From assembly GCF_004115265.2 (NCBI RefSeq), contig NC_046293.1:26360173-26424172 (forward strand): DNA of 64,000 bases. Direction: 5' to 3'. Shown piece by piece: positions 22,640-34,190 of the stretch. The notes beneath the pieces were generated by a model, which was not told the origin of the DNA, ran no database searches, and was given only the letters and a program-made list of their open reading frames with translations. The first letter of the stretch is position 1. Every line of letters begins with the position of its first letter. Both the position numbers and the translations under genes were made by a program. The DNA comes from Rhinolophus ferrumequinum (Eukaryota > Chordata > Mammalia > Chiroptera > Rhinolophidae).

Positions 22640-23904
22640 TTACATCATACATGCTGTTTTTCTACATCTGAGCATCCTGACACGTGCTTGCCTTAACTTG
22701 TTATTTCCAATAATTAAAACAAGTGACTGACATGAGAGAATGAGAATTGCTATAACTTCTCCAAACATCACAGCTAAATTGCTTTCTTTCATATGGTAGC
22801 TAAATGTCACTAAAAGAGAAGCCAGGTAGTTAAAAAAAAAAGGAGGAAGAGAAATGAAGTCACAGTTTTCACAGCTCCCACATGGACCTGTGTGCTGGGG
22901 TCTCTACAGCCTATAATATTGAGTTTCATTTGCTTTGTATGTCTCCATAAGGACAAAATTAACAGGAAAAAAATGAGATTAATGACACAGTAAATGGGAC
23001 AATTGCCAACAGATTAAACAGTGAAAACATGTTGAAGTTTTGTTTTGTTTTGTTTTGTTTTCTTATTCGGGAAGGGTAACAGGACTTTATTGGGGAACAG
23101 TGTGTGCTTCCAGGATTTTTTTCCAAGTCAAGTTGTTGTCCTTTCAATCTTAGTTGTGGAGGGCGCGGCTCAGCTCCAGGTCCAGTTGCCGTTGCTAGTT
23201 GCAGGGGGCGCTGCCCACCATCCCTTACAGGACTCAAGAAGTTGAACTGGCAACCTTGTGGTTGAGAGCCCACTGGCCCATGTGGGAATTGAACCGGAAA
23301 ATTAGGAGCACGGAATTAGGAGCACGGAGCTCCAACCACCTGAGCCACCTGGCCGGCCCAACATGCTGAAGTATTGAATTTTACTCACATGGAACAATTC
23401 AGTGAAGTTTCTTTTACATTTTGCAATTTAAAAAAATCTGAATTTTTCTGAAATCATAATTTGATATCATTGTGAGCATAAGGCTGTTCAACAATGAAAT
23501 CGCCAAGCACACCAGCAGGATCCAGTGAAGCATTCTGTCAGTTCTCCACTTCAGCCAAAGAAAAAGTGGGTGGGAGAAACTGGCTATCTTGAGGAAATAG
23601 ACGACATTGAGGCAGGAGGCAAACCACATGCTTAAGTAGTTGGGGAGTGTCCAGAAGATATCGACTATTTTTAGTTTATCATTTATATAAATATTGAGGT
23701 AGAATACCATTGTGACGCCATTGAGCACCATTACACAGAGCAAACAAATTCTGGAGATAACTAAACTTAGTCAACTGAAGAGATCTTTTTCTTCTTAATC
23801 CAATCAATCCAATTTACTAGTCCAATGTATCCATTCCCCCAAATTTCTATCATAGTTTCTCCAGTTATTATGATCCTAAAGATGTTATCTTCTCTACTGA
23901 GCAT
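22640..23904 (-). pseudogene. TAS2R8: TAS2R8 pseudogene, split by a Rhin-1 SINE
   Basis: Read from an ATG at 23902-23904, fragments match human TAS2R8 in order: TM1 with GNGYIGLVNWIDWIKKKK, then a small deletion and frameshift near SSVD before LVISRICLL. The TM3-TM4 block (CLNVVYFLKIAS, FLWLKWRTDRMLHWILL) follows in the frame 23414-23743. Another frameshift comes before FHVSKI. A SINE is inserted at 23039-23359. Then come [17 protein letters not shown] and the C-terminal NNKLRQA-VRMLRCRK in shifted frames. Several independent breaks show long-standing loss. Position between TAS2R7 and TAS2R9 agrees with the human order. Confidence 0.9.
23039..23359 (-). mobile_element. Rhin-1-type tRNA-derived SINE inside TAS2R8 pseudogene
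   Basis: Antisense SINE. The head reads GGCCGGCCAGGTGGCTCAG in reverse complement, with tRNA-like A and B boxes. A body with CTGGACCTGGAGCTGAGC follows, then an AATAAAGTCCTGTT-like 3' end and a poly-A (TTTTG repeats here). Flanking copies AACATGTTGAAGT (23026-23038) and AACATGCTGAAGT (23360-23372) are its target duplication, with one mismatch. The family is known from rhinolophoid bats. Confidence 0.88.
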
Positions 23905-25872
23905 GTTAGGAGAGAGAACACCATGGCCTCAAATATCACTGCAGATGAGCTAATATACAGATACCCAGTTGGAGCATAATAAATAAATTCTTCAAATCAG
24001 GGAATAATGTTTTCATTTGTCATTATTTTGACTTTGATGTCATTCCAGAAGTGCCCAGCTCGCCTCTGAAATAAGATTGCTTCTACATTCATAAAGAATA
24101 AACCAACTGATTGCTTGCTCCAAACAAATTGACTAGTTTTTTATCCTGGGCAAATTATAATTATCTATCTTTAGTGAGCAATAACTGAAATGTTTGGTTA
24201 AAATTGCTCTTATACAAATTAAAAGAGATCATATTTCATGAATTTGCAATACGCTTCATGCTGGTAAGCTCTGCATATTTGGACCAGTCAAATTGAGTTT
24301 CAAATAGGGAAGCACAAAAAGCAAACAAAAACATGTATTTATTATAAATCAAAATCTGTAAATGAAACATCATTTTCATCACCATCATTATCAATTTCCC
24401 ACAAGTCAGTTCTCTTAGTGGAAATGGATTTTAGTTTTGGAAACAATCAGAGCAGTCAGATTACAGAGAATTAAAATTCACTCAGATAGCAGTTTTTGTT
24501 TTCATATAAAATGGTTAATTAAGGAACAATATAATACATATCTAATGATAAATGGTTTAGTGTTATTAGGTAGGCACATGGCAACAATTACTAAGAATTT
24601 GCTCTCTATGTTTATTAGACGTGAAAAATGCAAGATAAAGATTTGTTATCTTTAGTTTTATTTAATATGGGAAATGCTGTCCATGACAATTTACTTTCTG
24701 AAATGTCTCTTGGATAATACACATTTTCAATTAAAATTAAGAAATTCACACTTTAAATTACTCTAGTTACAATTAACTCCTATAAAAAGATTTATGATCT
24801 CACATTCTACACTGTAAGTTAAAAAATGTTTTGCTTTTTTACTAAACAATATTTCTAGGGAATAGGACTAATTTTACCATTAAATTTAATTTTTTTGTTT
24901 GGGAAACATAACTTAGACAACACTAAATTTGTATCTAGGTACACAAATTACATAAATGAGGGTTCTTCTTCTTAGATTTAAGTAGTTTTACAATGTAAAC
25001 ATCATATGTAGTATTTTCCCTATTTCTTATATGTGTGTAATGTGTAATAGGAAAGCATAAAGTTAATAATTTTCAAAAGCCTTGTTATTTGCAAAATATT
25101 ACCTGAAACAAAAAATAGAATAATGCTAAGGGAAAAACATGTCAAAGATTCTTAAGTCTAGAAGGGTAGAGAGAACATTTCAAAGAATGCTTGAGAATTG
25201 ACTCCTAAAACTGGCATCACCAGCTAGGGTTACCTATGGAACAATTTGACCATTGGAATTCTCAACCTTCTTTCTCAAGGTACTTCTAATGTACATGTGC
25301 CTAACTGTACAACTTAACTGTACAACTGGTCAAACCATCATTCTTGAGATCACACCTCTTTTCCCACATCATATTTCACCCTAGACAGAATCTCACCAAA
25401 GAGTGTTTCCCTTTCTCCTGATAAGGATGAACTATTACAGAAATAGAGGTAATGATAAGGCAGAAAAGAAAAGAACTGACTATTGGTTCAGACTAAGTAG
25501 GCAATTTTTTTATAGGAAAGGCTAATATGTTTTAAAACCTCATCCCCATAGCCAGTTTTCCTGAAATGCTTCTATTCATTGAGCAGAAAGTCTTTGCCAG
25601 GATATGGCAGAAAGAAGTAGAACCCCTTAGCATTTAAGCAATGATATGAAATCTTAGCATGTGATTTAGATTGTTTTCCTGCAAAGACAAAGAAATGTAT
25701 GTGGCTCAATGATAACCTTAGATTCAAAATTAAACACGTAAGAACTGAGAAGGTACACAAAGAAAAATTTAGAATAATTCTAGACATTATATCCAATAGC
25801 ATATAATTTAAAAGTGTATGCAATCAATTGGGAGAAGGGAGAGAGTCGTTTGTTGATTTCTTTCTCTTTGAT
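23905..25872. other. Intergenic, no gene recognised
   Basis: Two kilobases of AT-rich DNA between the TAS2R8 and TAS2R9 pseudogenes. Short open frames show no domain or homology I recognise. Confidence 0.5.
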
Positions 25873-27040
25873 TCAGGATTCTCTATAGAACAGAATATTC
25901 TTTCTTTTGTAGAAATCTTTCACAATCCTTAGCACCTTCAGAAAAGCCTCCCTCAGTTTGTTCCCCATCATAACGATGAATGAATGAATGGCTTGATGGA
26001 TAAATGACAGTTATTATACCACATCATCACATGTTTTCCCTAAGGAGTCACAAACATCACCACAAGTTTTCCTGAAGGAGTCAGTAAGATGAAGGTTATT
26101 AATCCAGTTAAAATGTCCATATTACCCAAAGCAATATACAGATTTAATGCAATCCCCATCAAAATCCCAATGGCATTTTTCAAGGAAATACAACAAAAAA
26201 ATCATCAGATTTGTATGGAATCACAAAAGACCCTGAAAAGCCAAAGCAATTCTAAGAAAAATAACAAATCTGGAGGTATCACACTCCATGACTTCATTTT
26301 ATACTACAAAGTAACAATAATCAAAACAGCACGGTATTGGCAGAAAAATAGACACACAGACCAATGGAATAGAATTGAGAGCTCAGAAATAAACCCACAT
26401 ATATATGGGCAGATAATTTTTGACAAAGGAGCCAAGAACATACAATGGAGAAAGGAAAGCCCCTTTAATAAATGGTGCTGGGAAATTGAAAAGCCACATG
26501 CGAAAGAATGAAAATGGACTGCTATGTGTCACCATATACCAAAATAAACTCAAAATGGGTAAAAAACCTAAATATAAGTCCTGAAACAATAAATTGCATA
26601 GAAGAAAACACAGGCACTAAACTTAAAGACCTTGGGTGCAGAGAGGATTTTACGAATTTGACCTCAAAGGCAAGGGTAGTAAAAGCAAAAATAAATGAAT
26701 GGGACTATATCAAACTAAACAGCTTAGGTGCAGCAAAAGAAACCATTAACAAAACGAAGAGGCAACCAAGCGAATGGGAGAAGGTATTTGCAAAAAACAC
26801 CTCCAATAAGAGGCTAATATTCAAAATATATAAAGAACTCATACAACTCAACAATAACAACAAAAAACACAAATAATCCAATTAAAAAATGGGCAGAGGA
26901 CCTGAACAGATACTTCTCTCAAGAAGAGATACAAATGGTCAACAAATATATGAAAAGATGCTCAACTTCACTAGCTGTTAGGGAAATGCAAAACAAAACT
27001 ACAATGAGATACCACCTCACACCTGTTAGAATGGCTATTA

Positions 27041-27257
27041 TCGTGTTTCCCTGAAAATAAGACCTAGCCAGACCATCAGCTCTTTTGGAGCTGATGCGTC
27101 TTTTGGACCAAAAATTAGTATTAAGACCCACTTTTATTTAGGAATAAGACAGGGTCTTATCTAACATAATATAAGACTGGGTCTTATATTAATTTTTGCT
27201 CCATAAGATGCATTAGAGCTGATGGTCTGGCTAGGTCTTATTTTTGGGGAAACATGG
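27041..27257. mobile_element. Mariner-type MITE (217 bp), TA target duplication
   Basis: The ends CGTGTTTCCC and its inverse GGGGAAACATGG are flanked by TA (27039-27040 and 27258-27259). Internal arms are mirrored: 'aagacctagccagaccatca' against 'tgatggtctggctaggtctt'. Removing it restores the L1 wording 'gctattatcaacaag', which proves a clean insertion. Non-autonomous and common in bats. Confidence 0.9.
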
Positions 27258-27480
27258 TATCAACAAGACATGTAATAGCAAACACTGGAGATGTAGTAGA
27301 GAAAAAGGAACCCTCATACACTGCTGGTGGAAATGTAAATTGGGTACAGCCACTATGGAAAAAGTATGGAGGTTCTCAAAAAATTAATTTTCCTTAAGAA
27401 ATGGAGTTACATATGACCTAGCAATCCCTCTTCTGGGTATCTACCCCAAAAATCTGAAAACGTTTATCCGTGAAGATATA

Positions 27481-28201
27481 TCAGGTGTTAGGTCAATGTC
27501 CAAGTGAATGGCATCCTGAGGGTAAGGTATCTGAGTCTCAGGGAGCTAAAAGAAGATGCATGGAGCTGAAGGCAAAGTAGACATACTTTATTCACAGGCC
27601 TCCTGGGATACAGCCAGGAGTTTTTACTGCTGTATACAGCTGGACATTCTCAGGTTACAACCTGTAGGTAGGAGCAGCCTCATAACCCACAGCAGCCTGC
27701 TTCTCAGCAGCCCACAGCAGCCGCCTTTGGGCACGGGCCCCATAGGTCCACTGTTGGTCATAGTCAGCAACACAGTACGTAAAACACAGCCCACGGTCTC
27801 TGCCGTGTCTCTGCCTCAGCCTCTCTGTCTCTGCGCCAGCCGGGTCTCCGTGCCAGTCCCCTAACACAGCTGGGCCCTTTATACCTCACAGAGACAAAGG
27901 TGGCGTACAGCCAAAGGTGCTTCCATAAGAGTATATACAAACAACATCTTCAGGATGGACAGTGCTTGCGAGACCTTCTATCTTCTCAGACTAGCAGGCC
28001 CCATCAGTCAATGTCACCAGCTGGCGCGGCAGGGGGCGGGGGGATGACTGATTAACTCTATTCTCTCCACATCAGGGGTTCCAGACAAATGTATACACAT
28101 GACTTGTATTCATCTTTTGTTATCGGTATATATTGAGTATTACAATTTTAATAGTTTTTTCCTTTCTTAAAATGTGTATACATTTTTTTTGGCACCCTCT
28201 G
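27481..28201. mobile_element. Second MITE (about 130 bp) interrupted by an LTR
   Basis: The left end (27481-27485) continues at 28077 as GGTTCCAGACAAATGTATAC. The right end reads, inverted, CAGAGGGTGCCAAAAAAAAT then GTATACACAT. The inner match ATGTATACACAT is perfect. TA lies on both sides (27479-27480 and 28202-28203). The LTR 27486-28071 landed within the left terminal repeat. Tc1/mariner-like by its TA target. Confidence 0.75.
27486..28071 (-). mobile_element. Solo LTR of an endogenous retrovirus-like element, fossil
   Basis: A 586-bp unit bounded by TG...CA with an exact 5-bp duplication TCAGG (27481-27485 and 28072-28076). In minus orientation it has a TATAAA near 27886 and an AATAAA near 27588. 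No internal region remains. The 5-bp duplication fits several LTR classes, so the family is left open. It is the youngest layer in this stack. Confidence 0.85.
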
Positions 28202-29463
28202 TATATACCCCTATGTTCAGTGCAGCATTATGCACGGTGGCCAAGATGTGGAAATAACTGAAGCGTCCTTTGATAGATGATTGGATAAAGAAGATGTGGT
28301 TCATATATACAATGGAATATTACTTGGCCATGAGAAAAGATGAAATACTGCCATTTGCAATAACATGGATGGATCTTGAGATTATCATGCTAAGCGAAAT
28401 AGGTCAGGAAAAGTTGAGACCCAAATGACTTCACTCATATGTGGGATATAAAAATGAAAGCAACAAACAAACAAGACAAACAAACAAAAACTCATAGACA
28501 CAGACAACAGTTTAGTGGTTACCAGAGGGTAAGGGGGGCAAGGGGTGGTAGAAGAGGCTAAAGGGGGTCAAAAATATGGTGATGAAAGAATTGAGTCTGG
28601 GTGGTGAACACACAAGGCAATATATATATGATGTATTATAAAAATGTATACTTGAAACCTATGTAATTTTACTTACCAATGTCACCCCAATAAATTTAAT
28701 AAGATTATAAAAGAAAGAAAGCTGGAGCTTACTACAGGAAGGATTGCATGATACATAATGAAGAGGAACAGAAAGATGATCAATGCCTTTATGGCCCTCA
28801 TGTGGACCTCTCTGCTGAGGTCTTTGGACCCTGTGGCATGAAGTTTCATCTGCTTGGTGTATGTAAATAGGGAGAAAAGTAACAAGAGAAATGAGGTCAG
28901 ACAAAGAAGAGAACTATAACCCCCAGATTCAAGATAATCTATTTGAAAGCATTTGGGGTTTTACTCACTTTGTATTCCCAAGTTATGTTTTCTTCATGAT
29001 TGACCTTGAAATACCAGGATTCCTCATTCAATGAAATACTAATAATTAAGGAGAAGGAAAAGACACTAGAAGGATCCCAAGGATGACCCTGTTAATCTTT
29101 AGCTTCAGCCAGAGGAAAAACAAATGGGATATATTGGCTATCCTGAGTAAACAAAAGATGCCTGGCAAGAGGTAAACCAGACAACTGAATGATTGCTGAG
29201 TGTCCAGGAAACATCCAAAATGTTCACTAGCTCACCATGGGCATATGTATCTGGAGAGAGCAGCATAACAAAGCTATCTAAAGATATTACTCACAACAAA
29301 CATTATTGGAGATGGGTAAGCTGACCAGAATGCTGTCAATCAAGAAGATCTCTCTCCTTTTGAGCGAGCCAGTGCAGATAACCAATGAATCCATTTCCCC
29401 AAGTTCCTATAGTCAATTCACCTGCAATCAAGATCTATGTGTTGCCTCCATTGTGCTTGGCAT

Positions 29464-31324
29464 GTCAGCAGAGAGTTCTGATTTTAGATATCGCTAATGA
29501 TGAATTGACTTTCAGTTGACCAGTGGAGAATGGTATATGTGTCTGCCACTAAGTTCACGCTACAGTTGTCTTTATCTGATTGTCTTCTTTTTCAGCTGTT
29601 ATCCAGTTCAGGAAGACATTTCTGCTCTGAGTTACAACTGCCTAAAGACTTCACTGATTGAAGCCAGTAATTTCTTTATGTGGAGTGATGATTGAAAGGC
29701 TTTAGGATGCAAATAGGAATGGATCTGATTTCTTGGATTTGCACATCTTTCTCATTTTAAGCTTGGCATATTTTGGATTCATCAGTATAAGCTGTTGACC
29801 AGAAACTTCTAGAAGGACTCAATTACTTGGAAAATACATCTAAAATTTAATTTGGAAATGTGGCACTTTTTACCATTTCTAATAACTTGCAAAGTACCCC
29901 CAAATTGTGGTCCATTTTGTACAAATTCAGATTTTGGAGCTTACCAACAACTGTGAATTTAGTGCAGACAGCTGACACTAATAATTGCAGCCCCAGAATA
30001 ACGTATTCACTTCAGTAATTAGGATCGCTCCAGTAAGGTAACAGTGCTTTTCAATTTTCTTGAAAAGACAACTATTAGACTTCTAGCTTTCACCCTGTAA
30101 TGTAGAGAACTGAGCACTGAGGATATCTTGCTGTGCTCCTGGTTATTCAGTTTGACCTCAGAATTCGTATTTGTATGTAAACTATTATAGTTAAAATATG
30201 AGTATCATCTTCTTTATAATACATATAATGGTTACCATTTCGAAGACAAAACATATTTGATCAAATTTTTATTATTTATTTGTATTCTTATTTTTTGGTT
30301 TCATGATTTAAAGCACATAACACCTAAATTCATAAAATAATAAACCAACTATATTGGTATTCTCTTGCACTGACTTTAATATTTTACCAACTTAACATAT
30401 AAGCTGGAGGCTTTCAGGTTTTGCTTTAACTGGAGGAGCTGCCTTGTCTGAGGGGAAGGAGTTGAGGTGTGATGACCAACATGATGTGCACATGTATTTT
30501 AAGAATATTGGTAATAACACACACTGAGTGTAGGAACTGGAGACAAAGAATCCCATCCATTAGGGGGTATTAGGAGAAAATATCTTTTCACCTTAAAAGC
30601 CATTTAAATTTATTTTTTTACAAATTGTTTATATTCTTTGCTCATTTTTCTCTGTTTGTATGAATTTCTAGGTCTTTATATATTAGAAAGATTGGCACTG
30701 CTTTTATGTTGTGAATTGACAGTATTTCCCCAATCTGTTGTCTTTAGTCTTTCCTTGTATTTTTAAAATGCAAACAGAAGTTTTCAAATTTCATATAGTT
30801 ATATTTATCAATCTTTTGTGATTTCTGGATTTGGAGTTATAGTTAGAAAAGCCCTTTCCATTAAATTTTCCTATATTTTTCTCTATTGCTCTCAAGGTTT
30901 GCTTTTTTTTAATGGAAAATTCTTAAAAATTAATTTTTTATACATACAAATATACATAGACATATACATACATACATAGTCAAGTATAGATCCACCTTTA
31001 TTGATGGCTATCCACTTATTTCAATTTGGTAATTAATCTTGCCCCCCTGCTTTGAGACGTCACCTTTATTTGAATGATAATTTCCCTTATGTATTTGCAA
31101 ATCAAATGGCTAATGCTTTTGATTCTTACTGTACTAAGGACTAAAAGGACTACGAATGGTATGGTTATTTCTAACTGCATAGGACAACTTATTCGAGATT
31201 TTAAATATTCGAGATTTTAAATATTCGGCTTGTAATGGTCAAAAAATCAAGATCTTCTATGGTAGTCCTGAAAGATCCTCTTATCATTTATCGCTGTAAG
31301 TCAGAACTAAAAGTTAATTGTTTA
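29464..31324. other. Intergenic, possible L1 remnant near 30640-30930
   Basis: No gene was recognised. The T-rich segment near 30640-30930 ('tatttatcaatctttt', 'agaaaagccctttcc') has the wording of an old antisense L1 ORF2 fragment. The rest is unassigned. Confidence 0.45.
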
Positions 31325-31673
31325 GGGGCAGCCGGATGGCTCAGTTGGTTAGAGCATGAGCTCTGAACAACAGGGTTGCTTGTTCGATTCCCACATGGGC
31401 CAGTGAGCTGCGACCTCCACAACTAGATTAAAGACAATGAGCTTTCACTGAGCTGCCAGAGGTGATGCCAGATGGCTCAGTTGGTTATAGTGTGGGCTCT
31501 TAACAACAAGGTTGCCGGTTCAATTCCCACTTGGGATGGTGGGCTGCACCTAAAGATTGAAAATGGTGACTGGACTTGGAGCAGAGCTGCACCCTCCACA
31601 ACTAGATTGAAGGACAATGATTTGGGCCCTGGAAAAACACACTGTTCCACACTATTCCCCAATAAAAATTTTA
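31325..31673 (+). mobile_element. Rhin-1-type SINE, dimeric head, 16-bp TSD
   Basis: Two tRNA-like heads in tandem (GCCGGATGGCTCAGTTGG at about 31330 and GCCAGATGGCTCAGTTGG at about 31467), each followed by a B-box such as GGTTCAATTCCCAC. A single body and 3' end (CCCCAATAAAAATT) follow. It is flanked by identical AAAAGTTAATTGTTTA at 31309-31324 and 31674-31689. The exact duplication suggests a fairly young insertion. The element is a main clue to a rhinolophoid bat. Confidence 0.88.
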
Positions 31674-31689
31674 AAAAGTTAATTGTTTA

Positions 31690-33390
31690 TATAAGAGAAT
31701 TATTATATACGATGTATTCACAGATTTACCAAGTCTTACCAAATGAAATTTAAAGCAATAATGGGAAAACAGTGGAAACTTGACACTGGGAATGGCAACA
31801 ACTACATGGACTTGCATAAATAAAACTGAGAATCTTGAAATCTTGGGAAAGTTGCCACACAAAGGGATTCTTATTTTCCTCAATATCCAATTCAATCACC
31901 ATTTATTGGCTTTAGACCCATAACCAAAGTCAGACGTCAGCATGCTCAAAGCAATCAGGGGAGGAAAAAAGGAAGGAAGGCAATTACAAAGTCTGATCAA
32001 AAAGGAAAACATTTATACTCCAAAAGGAGTGTAAGATTTTGCTCATTTGTGATGACAGACACCCAAAGAATACATTTGAGAACGGATTTCAACGGTTTTA
32101 GACCAAAGAGGATATAACACTGGACCTGAGTCAACATTGATATAGCTGCCTCTTCATAGATTCTGGGTTTAATGTGTGAGCTTGTATAGCCAGCTTTAAT
32201 AGTTTACATGCTTGGTGTCTAAAGCTTGAAATAATTCTTATTTACATTAAATGGGTTTTAATGCCAGAACTCGCAAAATTTAGAGGAAAGAATCTAACAA
32301 TTTAGGAAGACAGGCATATTAAAGTGAATTTATCCTATGTAACTTTTCTTCTCCCCATTATATGACCCAAGAGGGCTCGAAGGACACTTCAGTTACTAGA
32401 ACATTGAGAAATATATTATTGAGGGAATTAGCAATATCTTTGAAAAGCTCTGTAGAATCTATCTTCTCAACAGAAGTCATGATAGTGGTAGATGCTTGAG
32501 ATGAGTTTCCCAGTTTCAATGGTGATGATGGAATCCTGGAGTGTCAGTGCCTAAACAATAGATGCAAAATGCACACAAATAGCATCGAACAGCAAGGACC
32601 CAGCGGTGATCAGAATACTTTGACCTTAAAATATCTTTGGTGGTGCCCAATCGATCATGATGTCTTTAGGACTGACAGAGATGGTTAGCTACTAAAATCC
32701 TACTTGATGTCTATAACAGGAAAAATTCTGCATCTGGTGACCAAAACACTGACTTGAGTTGCCACAAGGGAAAGACCTGATTTCCAATCCCAAACCATTT
32801 TACAAATCCAGAACCCTTTGACTGAAGAAAAGGCCATTTCCTCCAAAATATATTTTTAAAAAGTAACAAAATCAGTGGTTTTTTAACATAGACAAAATAA
32901 AATTTAAAGCAAAAACCTACCTGAGTAACAAAGAGTGTTTTTAATATCAGTAAAGAAAATAATAATAAAAGTAATGACCACCAAATCCCATACAATTATC
33001 AATATTGCTTCAAGTTAAATACAGCTATATATGAAAAAATTATGAGCAGAGACAAATAATTGTGAATATATGTTTATTATTTATTTCAAATTGTCATATA
33101 ATAAACGGATTAAAAGACGCAATATCATTAATACGGTTCATCTAATGTATGTAAATTTGAAGTCAACATCATTAAATGACTTTCAAAAAACATGGACTAG
33201 TCACAAAAATAGATCATATGTTAGGTCAAACAAATCTTATGCTAGGCTAAATATCATACAAATATGTTGTCTGATCCAACTTCAATAAAATAAAATTTCA
33301 GTACAAAAAATTACCTTTATATGTCTCATATAACTAGAAAATTACTCTGATTAATAACCCTTGAATTAAAAGGAATCATAATACAAAAGG
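31690..33390. other. Intergenic, no gene recognised
   Basis: AT-rich unassigned DNA upstream of the TSNAX pseudogene. Open frames here are short, with no recognisable domain. Confidence 0.45.
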
Positions 33391-33473
33391 CACGCATCAA
33401 TGGAGGGCCACCTTACGCTCCACCAGCTGCACGGCCCTCAGTCTTGGCTCATGGCATCTCTGGCCATGACAAC

Positions 33474-34190
33474 ATGAGCGACAAAGAAGGATCTGGAGGG
33501 TTCAGGGAAAGGAAGCATGACAATTTCCCACATAACCAGAGAAGAGAAGGGAAAGATGGTAGTTGATCTTCAAATCATTTCGGCAGAAACTTGATGCAAG
33601 ACATGACAAATATAAGAGACTTGTAAAACAGTCGGGATAGAACTGTAGGAAGTATAAGAACAATTTTTCTCCTCCATACGATTACGAGTGCTCCTGATAT
33701 GGGAGAAATATTGACTGAATCAGAAATTATGTCAGATGGTGTCAGACAAAGATATTGCAGGTGACCCAGGAACTCAGAAGACAGGCATCAGTTCCAGAGA
33801 GCCATTACTGCTGCCCTCTTCTGATTCTCAGGATAAACAGTTTGGTGTTCGGAGACTGGAAATCACACCTGTTGATTACCTTGCAGGAGTGGCTGACTTA
33901 ACTGAAGAGGTGATGCGATGTGTATCAACAGTGTAGGGAATGGGGACACTGACACCTCCTTTGAAGTGAGCCAATGTTTACCTCAGGTTTATGATGGGTT
34001 TTCATTCATTGGCAATACTGGGCCTTATGAGGTTTCTAAGAAGCTGTATATTTTGAAACAAAGTCTGGCCAAAGTGGAGAATACTTGTTGTGTCTTGAAA
34101 GTCAGAGGTTCAGAAATTCCAAAACATATGCCGACAGATGTCTTTTCAGTTAAAACAGAAAGGATTGATCAAGAAGAGGGCATTTCTTAG
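33474..34190 (+). pseudogene. TSNAX: Processed pseudogene of TSNAX (translin-associated factor X)
   Basis: An intronless copy. It begins with the TSNAX N-terminus ([20 protein letters not shown]) and runs through an IFLLH-ITSAPDM region with frame breaks. It then skips about 65 codons (AITAA joins straight to [10 protein letters not shown]) and continues as [19 protein letters not shown] frameshift leads to [18 protein letters not shown] and the exact family C-terminus IDQEEGIS with stop at 34188-34190. Upstream 33400-33473 looks like its 5' UTR and downstream DNA like its long 3' UTR. TSNAX pairs with translin in the C3PO nuclease; this copy cannot make it. Confidence 0.93.

Larger units (their letters stand above)
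26086..28707 (+). mobile_element. 5'-truncated L1 LINE carrying nested insertions
   Basis: L1 ORF2 C-terminal coding (for example [17 protein letters not shown] and [16 protein letters not shown]) starts at about 26087 and runs through 26876. The ORF2 end and 3' UTR resume at 27260-27480 and 28204-28707, ending 'caccccaataaatttaata'. It is cut twice: by a mariner MITE at 27041-27257 and by a MITE/LTR composite at 27481-28201. It has stops and frameshifts, so it is inactive. Confidence 0.9.
25873..29463 (-). pseudogene. TAS2R9: TAS2R9 pseudogene, split by a nested L1
   Basis: The start MPSTMEA at 29463 matches human TAS2R9 MPSAIEA. Early stops and frameshifts follow within TM1-TM2. The ICL3/TM6 block (HATGSKDLSREVHMRAIKA, IIFLFLFIMYH) lies at 28690-28870 and matches the human HATGFRDPSTEAHMRAIKA. 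TM7 and the tail (MGNKLREAFLKVLRIVKDF) lie at about 25895-25975, ending at 25873. Between TM6 and TM7 sits a 2.6-kb L1 (26086-28707) that carries other elements. Multiple breaks make it a clear pseudogene; its order next to TAS2R8 and TAS2R10 confirms identity. Confidence 0.9.

Noticed and set aside
26089-26876. Two plus-strand open frames (140 and 122 codons)
   Set aside because: Remains of L1 ORF2 in a dead L1, not host genes.
31325-31673. tRNA genes (A and B boxes) in the SINE heads
   Set aside because: The tRNA-like heads belong to Rhin-1 SINEs with target duplications and poly-A. They do not fold as full tRNAs.
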